Assembly (NCBI RefSeq): GCF_018130245.1
Contig: NZ_JAFCKP010000004.1
Coordinates: 248,001-312,000 of the forward strand
Reading direction: 5' to 3'
Length of the DNA: 64,000 bases
DNA from: Bradyrhizobium sp. SZCCT0231
GTDB lineage: Bacteria; Pseudomonadota; Alphaproteobacteria; Rhizobiales; Xanthobacteraceae
The first letter of the stretch is position 1; every line of letters begins with the position of its first letter. Below the pieces are notes generated by a model. The model had not been told where the DNA came from and did no database searches. It worked only from the letters and a program-made list of their open reading frames with translations. Positions 30,217-38,469 of the stretch are shown one piece after another. The translations under genes and the position numbers were made by a program.

Positions 30217-30642
30217 ATGTCTCGTGTTCCAACGCTCTCCAGTCCCTTCCTGCTGGGCTTCGACGAGATCGAGCGCGTGCTCGACCGTGTCGTCAAAGGC
30301 GCCGACGGCTACCCTCCCTACAATATCGAGAGGTGCGACCGCACGGACGGCCAGCCCGAGCGTTTGCGCATCACGCTGGCGGTTGCCGGATTCACCCGCG
30401 ACCAACTCGATGTAACCATTGAGGAAAACCAGCTCGTGATCCGCGGGCGGCAGCAGGACGACAAGACCCGGCAATACATCCATCGCGGCATCGCCGCGCG
30501 CCACTTCCAGCGCACTTTCGTGCTGGCGGAGGGGATGCTGGTGCTGGGTGCGGATCTGAAGAACGGGCTGTTGTCGATCGATCTTGCCCGGCCTGAACCG
30601 GAGCGGATCGTTAAGACAATCGCTATCAATGAGCACGAATAA
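30217..30642 (+). CDS. Small heat-shock protein, Hsp20 family
   Basis: A 141-residue alpha-crystallin-type chaperone. Residues about 34-130 form the beta-sandwich domain: PPYNIERCDRTDGQPERLRI, then LAVAGFTRDQLDVTIEENQL and the C-terminal GLLSIDLARPEPERIVKTIAI, ending with an I-x-I-like tail. This matches the IbpA/HspH class A proteins of rhizobia. It binds unfolding proteins during heat stress. A hairpin hiding its ribosome binding site suggests temperature control of translation, and the DUF1150 gene 50 bases downstream probably shares the message. Confidence 0.93.
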   Translation: MSRVPTLSSPFLLGFDEIERVLDRVVKGADGYPPYNIERCDRTDGQPERLRITLAVAGFTRDQLDVTIEENQLVIRGRQQDDKTRQYIHRGIAARHFQRTFVLAEGMLVLGADLKNGLLSIDLARPEPERIVKTIAINEHE

Positions 30643-30692
30643 TGGAACGAGTAGCGGACTCGACCGCTTAGTGTTCCAGAGGAGTCGAGACC

Positions 30693-30965
30693 ATGAGTGA
30701 AGGTCACGTTGCGTTCGAATACGAAGCCAAGAACGTCTCTCCCGAGACGCTGGCAACCCTGGGCGAAGGCCATATCGCCTATGTGAAGCAGATCCGCTCC
30801 GAGGACGTGCCGGACCTGTTTCCCGAGGCGCCCAAGATTGCGCCGGGCCTCAAGCTGTTCGCGCTCCACGCCGCCGACGGCACGCCGATCATGCTGACCG
30901 ACAGCCGCGAAGCCGCGGTCGCCAACGCCTGGAGCAACGAGCTGCAAGCGGTGAGCGTGCACTGA
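30693..30965 (+). CDS. DUF1150 family protein
   Basis: A 90-residue protein with the family core LATLGEGHIAYVKQIRSEDV and a middle section GLKLFALHAADGTPIMLTDS followed by REAAVANAW. It has no known function. The family is usually found beside Hsp20 genes in Alphaproteobacteria, as here, so a supporting role in the heat-shock response is inferred. GGAG lies about 10 bases before the ATG. A strong terminator follows. Confidence 0.88.
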   Translation: MSEGHVAFEYEAKNVSPETLATLGEGHIAYVKQIRSEDVPDLFPEAPKIAPGLKLFALHAADGTPIMLTDSREAAVANAWSNELQAVSVH

Positions 30966-30994
30966 GCGCGCACGCGTCGCACGAATAGGGTTTC

Positions 30995-31036
30995 AAACGG
31001 GCACGCCTTCACGCGAAGGCGTGCCCGTTTTCATTT
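30995..31036 (+). terminator. Rho-independent terminator after the hsp20-DUF1150 pair
   Basis: A perfect 15-bp stem (30995-31009 with 31016-31030, AAACGGGCACGCCTT and its complement) around a 6-base loop is followed by TCATTT. It ends the heat-shock unit. Its symmetry (A-run on the other strand) could let it act in both directions. Confidence 0.9.
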
Positions 31037-31200
31037 GAGAGGTGATGTTTTCGCGTCGGTATTGTGAGCCAGCGGGTCCGCGCAAAGCGCGGCCCACAGC
31101 AGGAATTCGGTGATGCCCCTGCCCGCGTGCGGGGCGGCGTTGGCTAGTGCGCGCACGCAGGGCTTAGGGTGCACCATGCGGCGGCATTGGCGGAGGGCTC

Positions 31201-31346
31201 CCTCCCCCGCTTGCGGGGGAGGGTTGGGGAGAGGGTGTCTCCGCGTTGGGGATGTTGAGAATTTGCCGAGCATGTCCCTGCGCGGCGAGAGCCCTCACCC
31301 GCCGCGCTCTGCGAGCGCGTCGGCCTCTCCCGCAAGCGGGAGAGGC
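31201..31346. repeat. Paired palindromic repeats in a 490-base gene-free stretch
   Basis: The stretch from 30966 to 31457 contains no credible gene. It holds cctcccccgcttgcggggga (hairpin 31201-31222) and gcctctcccgcaagcgggag (hairpin 31323-31346), inverted to each other as the ends of one element with gccctcaccc in between. The same motif recurs at 56739-56869 and 63811-63833. It belongs to the dispersed GC-rich palindromes of the genome. Confidence 0.8.
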
Positions 31347-31420
31347 GGAGCAAGCCAGCAGCAATCCCCTTGAAGGCATATGCGCTGCCCTGCCGCGCAG
31401 GAGACCGTCATCAATCCGTG

Positions 31421-31455
31421 ATTTGACATTTCGATCGTATTTGTCAAATCTGACA
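31421..31455 (+). promoter_or_regulatory. TetR-family operator in front of the molybdenum-hydroxylase regulator
   Basis: ATTTGACA (31421-31428) and TGTCAAAT (31442-31449) are perfect inverted repeats, and TGTCAAATCTGACA (31442-31455) forms a second overlapping palindrome ending just before the ATG at 31458. This suggests autorepression by the TetR protein. No Shine-Dalgarno sequence is visible between the operator and the ATG, so the message may be leaderless. Confidence 0.7.
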
Positions 31456-31457
31456 AA

Positions 31458-32099
31458 ATGCAGGCCAAGGCCCCTCCCCAGGACCGTATCCTCGACGCCG
31501 CCTTGCGCGTGTTCCGGCGCCACGGCTTCCGCCGCTCCTCGATCGAGCAGGCGGCGGAGGAAGCCGGACTGACGCGGCAGGCGCTCTATCATCACTTCGC
31601 CTCCAAGGAGGCGCTGTTTCGCGCCGTGCTCGAGCGGATCTACGAGCAGGGGCTCGCTGCCGAAATCGCGGCAGCGAAGGCGGCGGAAGAAGCGGGCCTC
31701 GAGCTTGCCGACATCCTGGTCGCCGAGATCGGCGCGCGAATGCAGTCGCTGCTCGCTTCGCTCAAGGACTCGCCCCATACCGAGGAGCTGTTTTCCGAGC
31801 ACCTCGCGCAGGCGCGCGACCTCTACCAGAGCTATTCCAATCGTTTCGCCGACGAGATCGCAACCACGATCGCGCGGGTGTGCCGCAAGCGAAAGCTCAC
31901 GCTCGAAAGCGGCGTCAGCGTGCGCGAGCTCGCGCGCTGCGTCGAGATGGCGATCCACGGCACCAAATCCGCTTTCCCTTCCATGCAGCCGGTCGACGCG
32001 TTCCTGAAACAGCTCGAGACCATGCTGCGCATGCTGATCGCCGGCGCGATGGCGCCGTCCGGAAAGAAGTCCCACCGCAAAACGGGAGTTCGAAAATGA
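31458..32099 (+). CDS. TetR/AcrR family transcriptional regulator
   Basis: A 213-residue regulator. The N-terminal helix-turn-helix is RILDAALRVFRRHGFRRSSI followed by EQAAEEAGLTRQALYHHFAS; the rest is a variable ligand-binding helical domain. The stop codon overlaps the ATG of the downstream oxidoreductase gene (ATGA, 32096-32099), so regulator and enzyme are translated together. It most likely represses its own operon through the palindrome just upstream, with the enzyme's substrate or product as inducer (inferred). Confidence 0.92.
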   Translation: MQAKAPPQDRILDAALRVFRRHGFRRSSIEQAAEEAGLTRQALYHHFASKEALFRAVLERIYEQGLAAEIAAAKAAEEAGLELADILVAEIGARMQSLLASLKDSPHTEELFSEHLAQARDLYQSYSNRFADEIATTIARVCRKRKLTLESGVSVRELARCVEMAIHGTKSAFPSMQPVDAFLKQLETMLRMLIAGAMAPSGKKSHRKTGVRK

Positions 32100-34783
32100 C
32101 CACCACGACCATCAATGGACGGCCTCTGGTGCTACCCGACGATCCGGATGCGCTCTTGATCGACGTGATCCGCGATGGCGGCCTCACCGGCACCAAACTC
32201 GTCTGCGGCTCCGGCGTCTGCGGCGCCTGCACCGTGCTGCTCGACGGCACGCCCGTCGTGAGCTGCCTGTTGCCGGCGCAGGCGGCCGCCGACAAATCGC
32301 TGACGACCATCGAGGGCGTCGGAGCAGCCGGATTGCATCCGGTGCAGAAGGCGTTCATGGCGCACGACGCCCTGCAATGCGGCTTCTGCACGCCCGGCTT
32401 CGTCGTCGAAGCCACCGCCTTCCATGACAGCTGGCGCGCGACCAAGGGCGCGGCGACACCCTCGCGCGAGGAGATCGCCGCCGCGCTATCGGGACATCTC
32501 TGCCGCTGCGGCGCCTATGAAGGCATCTATCGCGCCGTCGCCGAAGCATGCTCGGGCCGCTTCGACGGCAACGATCCCATCGCGCCGCGACTGGAAGCCC
32601 GCGACAAGGTGACGGGACTGGCCCGCTACACAGTCGACATCCACCATGACGGCCAGCTCGAAGGCGTCATCCTGCGCGCGCACGTCGCGCATGCGAGGAT
32701 CACCGGGCTTGATCTGGCGCCGGCGCGCGCCATTGCCGGTGTTGCCGCGGTCGTTCCGCTGCTCGACGACGACAACATGGTGCGCTTCGTCGGCGCGCCG
32801 ATTGCAGCCGTCGCGGCCAAGGATCGCCGCACCGCACTGAAGGCAATTGCCGCGATCAGCTTCAAGCCCGAGCCTTTGCCCGCGGTGATCGGGCTCGATG
32901 CAGCGCGACGCGACGATGCACCAGTCGTGTTCGAAAAGAAGGACCGCAAGCGTGCCGGCAACGTGTCCGAAGGCGCCGGCGGCGCTCCGGTGTCGTGGAA
33001 GGGCAACGTGCGCGGGCCTTCGGCGCCGTTCTCGCAAAAAGCCAAGCAGGCCAAGAGCTGGCTTGACGAGGCGCGTCAGCAACGCAATCCGCTGCTGGTC
33101 GAGGAAACCTTCCGCGTCTCGACGCAACAGCACGCAAGCCTCGAACCACATGCCGCCGTGGCCAGGTTCGATGGCGATCAGCTCACCGTGCACATCTCGA
33201 CCCAGGCCATTCACGAGAGCATGGAGAAGATCGCCAAGCGTTATGGCCTTCCGCACCACAAGGTGCGGGTGATCGCCGATCATGTCGGCGGCGGGTTCGG
33301 ATCCAAGGGCAGCGTTGGGCTGGAGACCATCGCCGCAATCGAGCTTGCGCGCGCCGCGAAGGCGCCGGTGCGTGTCGCCTTCGATCGTGAAGAGGAGCTT
33401 TCCGTCGCCGGCTATCGTCCGGCCGCCGAGCTGAAGCTGTCCTTGCTGCCTTCGGCGGAAGGCCGCCTCAAGGCGCTGTCGCTCACCGCCCATGCCGATA
33501 CCGGCGCCGCCGTGAACTCGCTGATCGCCGGCCTGGCGCGGCTGATCTATCCGGCCGAAGCAAAAGAGCTCGTCGACTTCGACGTGCTCAGCAATTTGCC
33601 GCCCGGCGCGCCGTTCCGCGGCCCCGGCGGTCCGCCGATGTCGTTTGCGCTGGAGCAGGCGGTCGACGAAGCGGCGCTGCGCATGAAGATCGATCCGATT
33701 CACCTGCGCAAGCTCTGGGACCCCGATCCCAACCGACAGCGGCTGTACGACTGGGCTGCCGGCCTCGACGTCTGGAAAAGCCGCACGCCGGCCGCCTCGC
33801 AGACCGGCCGCTACCGGCGCGGCGTCGGCGTCGCCACCGGCTACTGGCTCTATCTCTGGCAGACCGGCTCCTCGGTCGAACTCGCGGTTGAGGGCGGGCG
33901 TATCGTCGCAAGCTGCGCGGTACAGGATATCGGCACGGGCACGCGCAGCGTGATCGCGAACACCGTCGCGAAGGCGTTCGATCTCGATCCGCAGGATGTG
34001 GAAGTTCGCATCGGCCGCTCCAACCTGCCGCCCGGACCGGGCTCCGGCGGCAGCCGTGTCACCGCTTCGGTGGTGCCGCCGACCTTGCTCGCCATCGACA
34101 AGCTGAAAGCGGAAATCAAGCGCACCGCGTCTCGCACACCTGCTCCGGGCTCGAACGCGCCGTGGCGTGAGATGATCGCGGCTTCTCCCGACATCGCCGT
34201 GTCGGCGAGACGCCAGGAGGACGGCAAGCCGCCGCCCGGCGTCAGGCCCGCGCTGCACGAGGCGGGCATCATGGGCCGGGTGTTCGGTTGGGTGCTGCGT
34301 CTGATGAACCACATGGTGGTCGGCGCCGGCGTGCCGAGCTCGGTGCAGGTGATGGAGGTCGAAGTCGATACCTGGCTCGGCCATGTGCGCGTGCTCAACG
34401 CCTATACGGGCCTCGCGATCGGCAAGCTCGCCGCGCCGACGCTGGCGCGAAGCCAGGCCGCGGGCGCGGTGATCCAGGGCATCGGCTACGCACTCTATGA
34501 GTCGCGGGAGACCGATCCTTCGAGCGGCCACATCCTGAGCGGCAGCATGGAGGATTACCGCATTCCGGGGATTGCCGACATGCCGAAACTGGAAGTGCAT
34601 TTCGACGAGGCCGGTTTCGAGCATGTGCCGGGCGGCAGCGTTGGCATCGGCGAAGTCGCCACCGTGCCGACCTCGCCCGCGATCGCCAACGCCATCCGCG
34701 ATGCGATCGGCGTGAGACTGACCGAAATTCCGTTCCGGCCCGATCGTCTGGTGGCCGCGCTGAAAGGGAGGGATGCAGCATGA
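32096..34783 (+). CDS. Molybdenum hydroxylase: fused 2Fe-2S and molybdopterin-binding subunits (xanthine dehydrogenase family)
   Basis: An 895-residue fusion. Residues 1-155 are the iron-sulfur subunit: the plant-type cluster has C37, C42, C45 and C57 (LVCGSGVCGACTVLLD), and the second cluster uses C95, C98, C136 and C138 (QCGFCTPGF; LCRCGAYEGIYRA). From about 160 on is the molybdopterin subunit, with AHVAHARI, VGGGFGSKGSVGLE, PFRGPGGPPMSFALE, and the catalytic glutamate in GSVGIGEVATVPTSPAIANA. A basic insert (around KKDRKRAGNVSEGAGG) separates parts of the large subunit. These two subunits are usually separate genes in bacterial three-subunit enzymes. Substrate (aldehyde or N-heterocycle) is unknown. 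No xdhC-like maturation gene is nearby. Confidence 0.9.
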   Translation: MTTTTINGRPLVLPDDPDALLIDVIRDGGLTGTKLVCGSGVCGACTVLLDGTPVVSCLLPAQAAADKSLTTIEGVGAAGLHPVQKAFMAHDALQCGFCTPGFVVEATAFHDSWRATKGAATPSREEIAAALSGHLCRCGAYEGIYRAVAEACSGRFDGNDPIAPRLEARDKVTGLARYTVDIHHDGQLEGVILRAHVAHARITGLDLAPARAIAGVAAVVPLLDDDNMVRFVGAPIAAVAAKDRRTALKAIAAISFKPEPLPAVIGLDAARRDDAPVVFEKKDRKRAGNVSEGAGGAPVSWKGNVRGPSAPFSQKAKQAKSWLDEARQQRNPLLVEETFRVSTQQHASLEPHAAVARFDGDQLTVHISTQAIHESMEKIAKRYGLPHHKVRVIADHVGGGFGSKGSVGLETIAAIELARAAKAPVRVAFDREEELSVAGYRPAAELKLSLLPSAEGRLKALSLTAHADTGAAVNSLIAGLARLIYPAEAKELVDFDVLSNLPPGAPFRGPGGPPMSFALEQAVDEAALRMKIDPIHLRKLWDPDPNRQRLYDWAAGLDVWKSRTPAASQTGRYRRGVGVATGYWLYLWQTGSSVELAVEGGRIVASCAVQDIGTGTRSVIANTVAKAFDLDPQDVEVRIGRSNLPPGPGSGGSRVTASVVPPTLLAIDKLKAEIKRTASRTPAPGSNAPWREMIAASPDIAVSARRQEDGKPPPGVRPALHEAGIMGRVFGWVLRLMNHMVVGAGVPSSVQVMEVEVDTWLGHVRVLNAYTGLAIGKLAAPTLARSQAAGAVIQGIGYALYESRETDPSSGHILSGSMEDYRIPGIADMPKLEVHFDEAGFEHVPGGSVGIGEVATVPTSPAIANAIRDAIGVRLTEIPFRPDRLVAALKGRDAA

Positions 34784-35700
34784 GTGTCGCCGTCATGACC
34801 GCCAGTCCCATGCCTGAATTCCGCGCTGGAGGCACCGACTTCAGCGAACGCCGCCGCAGCGGCGTGTCACAGGGAATGCTGATCGATATTTCGGCCACCG
34901 GCGACAAGACGATCATCTGGGACGCCGACGGAGCAGCCCAGATCGGCGCGCTGACCACCATCGCCACGATCGCGACCGACGCGCGCATCGCCGCTGCCTA
35001 TCCCGGTATTGCGGCGAGCGCGCAAGGGCTGGCCACGCCACAGGTGCGCCAGGTTGCAACGCTCGGCGGCAATCTCGCGCAGCGTTCGCGCTGCTGGTAT
35101 TTCCGCAGGGCCGACATCGATTGCCTGAAGAAGGGCGGCGGCACCTGCCCTGCCCGCTCGGGCAATCATCTCTATGGCGTTGCCTTCGATCTCGGCCCGT
35201 GCGTCGCGCCTCATCCCTCGACCATGGCGGCGGCTCTGCTCGCCTATGATGCGACCATCACCACGGACCGGCGCAGCGGATTGACGATTGCCGGCCTGCT
35301 CGGCGACGGCTCGGTCGCGCACGCCGATCATACACTCGCAGCAGGCGAGATGATCCAGAGCATTGCGCTTCCTGCTCCGCTCGAGGGCGAGCGCGCTTCC
35401 TACAAGCGGGCGATCAGCCGGACCTATGCGGAATGGCCGCTGGTGGAACTCTGCGCCCGCGTCGTGATCGCCGGCGGCAAGTTCCAGCTCGTGCGTCTCG
35501 CTGCAGGCGGCGTCGCGCCCGTGCCGCTTCGCCTCACCGCCGCGGAAGTCCAGCTCAGTGGCAAGATTGCCAATGCGGCATCGATCGCAGAAGCGGCGAA
35601 AGTGGCGAGCTCGGGTGCCAAACCATTGCCGATGACGGCCTACAAGCTCGATCTTCTGCAAGGGCTGGTGCGCGACGTGCTGGAGCGGCTTTCGAACTAA
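34780..35700 (+). CDS. FAD-binding subunit of the molybdenum hydroxylase, PaoB/YagS type
   Basis: A 306-residue medium subunit with the FAD motif QVATLGGNLAQRSRCWYFRR. Cysteines C105, C115, C123 and C141 cluster around that loop; E. coli PaoB has a 4Fe-4S cluster in the matching insertion, so one is predicted here. The C-terminal half is the CO_deh_flav_C domain. Its ATG overlaps the stop of the large subunit (ATGA, 34780-34783). It carries electrons from the 2Fe-2S clusters to FAD and an acceptor. A convergent ligase gene ends five bases later. Confidence 0.9.
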   Translation: MSVAVMTASPMPEFRAGGTDFSERRRSGVSQGMLIDISATGDKTIIWDADGAAQIGALTTIATIATDARIAAAYPGIAASAQGLATPQVRQVATLGGNLAQRSRCWYFRRADIDCLKKGGGTCPARSGNHLYGVAFDLGPCVAPHPSTMAAALLAYDATITTDRRSGLTIAGLLGDGSVAHADHTLAAGEMIQSIALPAPLEGERASYKRAISRTYAEWPLVELCARVVIAGGKFQLVRLAAGGVAPVPLRLTAAEVQLSGKIANAASIAEAAKVASSGAKPLPMTAYKLDLLQGLVRDVLERLSN

Positions 35701-35704
35701 CTAA

Positions 35705-37243
35705 CTAGTCGCCTGAGCGACCTGCCAGCCGCGCACGGATATCCGGCTTCAGCACCTTGCCGACCTTGGAGCGCGGCAGATCGTCCCAGACTTCGATCTG
35801 CTTCGGTGTCTTGACGCTGCCGATCCGCTGCTTGACGAAGGCCGCCAGCGCCGTCGCATCGACGCTCTGGCCGGCGCGGGGCTGCACCACGGCGACGATC
35901 CGCTCACCCCATTTCTCGTCCGGAAGGCCAATCACGGCGCAATCCTGTACCGCCTCATGCGCCCGCAGCGCATTCTCGACCTCGATCGAGTAGACGTTGA
36001 ACCCGCCGGTGATGATCATGTCCTTGGCGCGATCGACGATATAGAGGTAGCCATCGTCGTCGATGTAGCCGATGTCGCCGGTGTGGTGCCAGCCATGCGC
36101 GGAAGCCTCCGCCGTGGCCTCGGGATTTTTGTAATAGCCTTCCATCACCAGCGAGCCGCGAACCACGATCTCGCCGCGTGAACCGGTCGGCAGCAAATTG
36201 CCCTCGCCATCCATGATGCCGGCCTGCACCAACGGGCTGATCCGCCCCGCCGAGGCGAGACGCTCCATCGCGATCGTGCCATCGGCATTGTAGTGCTCGC
36301 CAGGTGCCATCATCGAAATCATCATCGGCGCTTCAGTCTGACCGAACAACTGCGCCATAGGCCCGATGCGCTGGAGCGCCTCCGCAAGCCGTGCGGCCGA
36401 GATCGGCGCCGCGCCGTACCAGAAGCATTGCAGAGACCCGAGCTTCGCGGAGTCGAGCCTGGGATGATCGAGCAGCATGTAGATCACGGTCGGCGGCAGG
36501 AAGGTGTGCGTGACATGGTAGCGCTCGATAGAATCGAGGAATTCGGCGATGTCGGGGCGATGCATGATCACGATGCGGCCGCCGAGCGCCATGATCGGGA
36601 AACACAGCACACCGGCCGCATGGGTCAACGGCGCGAGCGCGAGATAGACCGGACGACCCCTAAAGGGATAGCCCATCAGCGTCAGTGCCGTCATGGCCTC
36701 GATGTTGCGGCCCGACAGCATGACTCCCTTCGGCTTTCCTGTGGTGCCGCCGGTGCCGGGAATCATCGCGAGATCGTCGACCGTCTCGCGTTGATATTGG
36801 TCGGCGGGGAGGCCAGCGAGCCAGCTGTCGAACGAGGGCGCGAAGGACAACTCGGCATCGAGGCAGACGAGGACGCGCAGCTTCGGCAGCTCTGCACGCA
36901 CCGCCTCGACCATCGGCGCGAAGCTTGAATGAAACAGCAGCAGGCTGCAGTCGAATTGGTCGAGGATGAGCCGGTTTTCGGCCGCCTCGTTGCGCGGATT
37001 GATTGGGCACCAAACCGAGCCCGCGCGGGAAATGCCGAACACGCATGCAAACGCGACCGGATCGTTGCCGGAAAGGATTGCGACCTTCTCGCCAGCAGCA
37101 ATACCCGATCGCGCGAGCCCGCGCGCGACGCGGTAGCTCAGCAACTGCACCTCGCGATAGCTGAGATCGCGCCCGTCCATGGTCAGGCACGGCGCATCGG
37201 CGCCGAGCGAGGCACCTTTGTCGAGGTAATCGATAAAGCGCAT
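35705..37243 (-). CDS. Acyl-CoA synthetase / AMP-dependent ligase
   Basis: A 512-residue ANL-superfamily enzyme. The AMP-binding loop is MIPGTGGTTGKPKGVMLSGR, the adenylate site is FGQTEAP, and WHHTGDIGYIDDDGYLYIVD with RAKDMIITGGFNVYSIEVEN is the hinge. The C-terminal catalytic lysine is in RSKVGKVLK. It activates a carboxylic acid as its CoA ester. I chose the ATG at 37243 (MRFIDYLDKGASLGADAP). It lies 57 bases after the saccharopine-dehydrogenase-like gene and is last in the SDR-DUF5938-ligase series. Substrate is unknown. Confidence 0.9.
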   Translation of the reverse strand: MRFIDYLDKGASLGADAPCLTMDGRDLSYREVQLLSYRVARGLARSGIAAGEKVAILSGNDPVAFACVFGISRAGSVWCPINPRNEAAENRLILDQFDCSLLLFHSSFAPMVEAVRAELPKLRVLVCLDAELSFAPSFDSWLAGLPADQYQRETVDDLAMIPGTGGTTGKPKGVMLSGRNIEAMTALTLMGYPFRGRPVYLALAPLTHAAGVLCFPIMALGGRIVIMHRPDIAEFLDSIERYHVTHTFLPPTVIYMLLDHPRLDSAKLGSLQCFWYGAAPISAARLAEALQRIGPMAQLFGQTEAPMMISMMAPGEHYNADGTIAMERLASAGRISPLVQAGIMDGEGNLLPTGSRGEIVVRGSLVMEGYYKNPEATAEASAHGWHHTGDIGYIDDDGYLYIVDRAKDMIITGGFNVYSIEVENALRAHEAVQDCAVIGLPDEKWGERIVAVVQPRAGQSVDATALAAFVKQRIGSVKTPKQIEVWDDLPRSKVGKVLKPDIRARLAGRSGD

Positions 37244-37300
37244 GATCAATCCCCGAAACAGCTGGCGGGTGGCGCGCGACCGCGCCACCCGCGATCTTGC

Positions 37301-38431
37301 TCAGTCGTGCACGGTGAGGATCGGCCTGCTGACCAGCCCGAAGCTACGCAGCTGGCCGAGCAACTCGTGGTGACCGAACGCCTGGCAACCAGAGGCGAAG
37401 CCCACGCGCCTGGGCGGCTGCTGCAGCAGGTGCGCTGCGGCATAGGCCTGCAGCAAGCCGGTCTGCTTGTAGTTGCTGTTGCCGTTGATGACGCAGTGCG
37501 CGCGCCCCAACGGGCCGGAGGCATGCACCGAATCCAGCGACTTGTTGACGCGCGGGTTCTCCCGCGGCGGCATGGTGTTCATCACACCTGCGGCGGTCTG
37601 CGCCAGCGCGGCATAGCGGTCGTCGGGGTTCATGTCCTTGGTCGCCTCCAGCGCGGCGGCGACGATCTGCGGCACGCCCAGCATCAGCGCGCGGTTGAAC
37701 ACGCCGCCCAGCACCTTCACGTTGGCCACGCGCGGATCGCGCTTGAACCACACCGGGTGCGAGGTGCCGCCCCAGGGCAGCGCCAGCGCCAACTCATGCT
37801 GGCCGGGGATGGCGAGGTTGTAGAGACCAGCATCGGGCTGATGCTCGACATACTTGTTCTGTTCCAAGTAGTAGGCCTTTGCCATCGCGGCGTTGACCAG
37901 GATGGTCTGCGTCGAGGCGATGGTCGGGCTGCCGCCCCAGAACACGGCGATATCCAGTGTGTCGAGGCCGGGCGTCTCCAGGCACAGCTGCGCGGCGATC
38001 TCGCCGGTGGTGTACATCTGCGCGATGCCCGGCGCGAGCAGCAGGCCGGCATTGGCGAACTTGGTGCCCCATTCCTGCTCGAGCGTGATCAGCCAGTCCT
38101 GCTCGCCGGTGGTGTCGGTGTAGTGGCATCGGGACGCCCAACACGCCTGCACCACCTCGGCGCCGAACCTGGCGAAGGGGCCCACGGTGTTGAGCACCAC
38201 CGAGGCACCGTTGAACAATTCCGTCAGTGCGCTCGCGGTGTGCGGCACTTCCACCACCTCGTAGTCGGCGGTCTCGATGCCGGCCACGTTCGCCTTCATT
38301 GCGGCGTCGAGCTTCTCCGCGCTGCGGCCAGCGGCGATGAAGGGGATGTTGTACTCGCGTAAATATTCGCAGACCAGCCGGCCGGTGTAGCCGGACGCGC
38401 CATAGACGATGACGGGCTTCTTCGCGCTCAT
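37301..38431 (-). CDS. Saccharopine dehydrogenase NADP-binding domain protein (DUF5938)
   Basis: A 376-residue protein. The N-terminal Rossmann fold begins KKPVIVYGASGYTGRLVCEY, followed by VVLNTVGPFARFGAEVVQAC and HYTDTTGEQDW, the pattern of the trans-acting enoyl reductase/saccharopine dehydrogenase group. The later half matches DUF5938 proteins from my memory. GGAGGAACGAGA lies before the ATG. It does not act in lysine metabolism by any direct evidence; a role in oxidising or reducing an acyl-CoA intermediate is possible. It follows the SDR gene by 38 bases. Confidence 0.85.
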   Translation of the reverse strand: MSAKKPVIVYGASGYTGRLVCEYLREYNIPFIAAGRSAEKLDAAMKANVAGIETADYEVVEVPHTASALTELFNGASVVLNTVGPFARFGAEVVQACWASRCHYTDTTGEQDWLITLEQEWGTKFANAGLLLAPGIAQMYTTGEIAAQLCLETPGLDTLDIAVFWGGSPTIASTQTILVNAAMAKAYYLEQNKYVEHQPDAGLYNLAIPGQHELALALPWGGTSHPVWFKRDPRVANVKVLGGVFNRALMLGVPQIVAAALEATKDMNPDDRYAALAQTAAGVMNTMPPRENPRVNKSLDSVHASGPLGRAHCVINGNSNYKQTGLLQAYAAAHLLQQPPRRVGFASGCQAFGHHELLGQLRSFGLVSRPILTVHD

Positions 38432-38469
38432 TCTCGTTCCTCCGAAATGTTCGTTGTCAGGTTTGCAGC

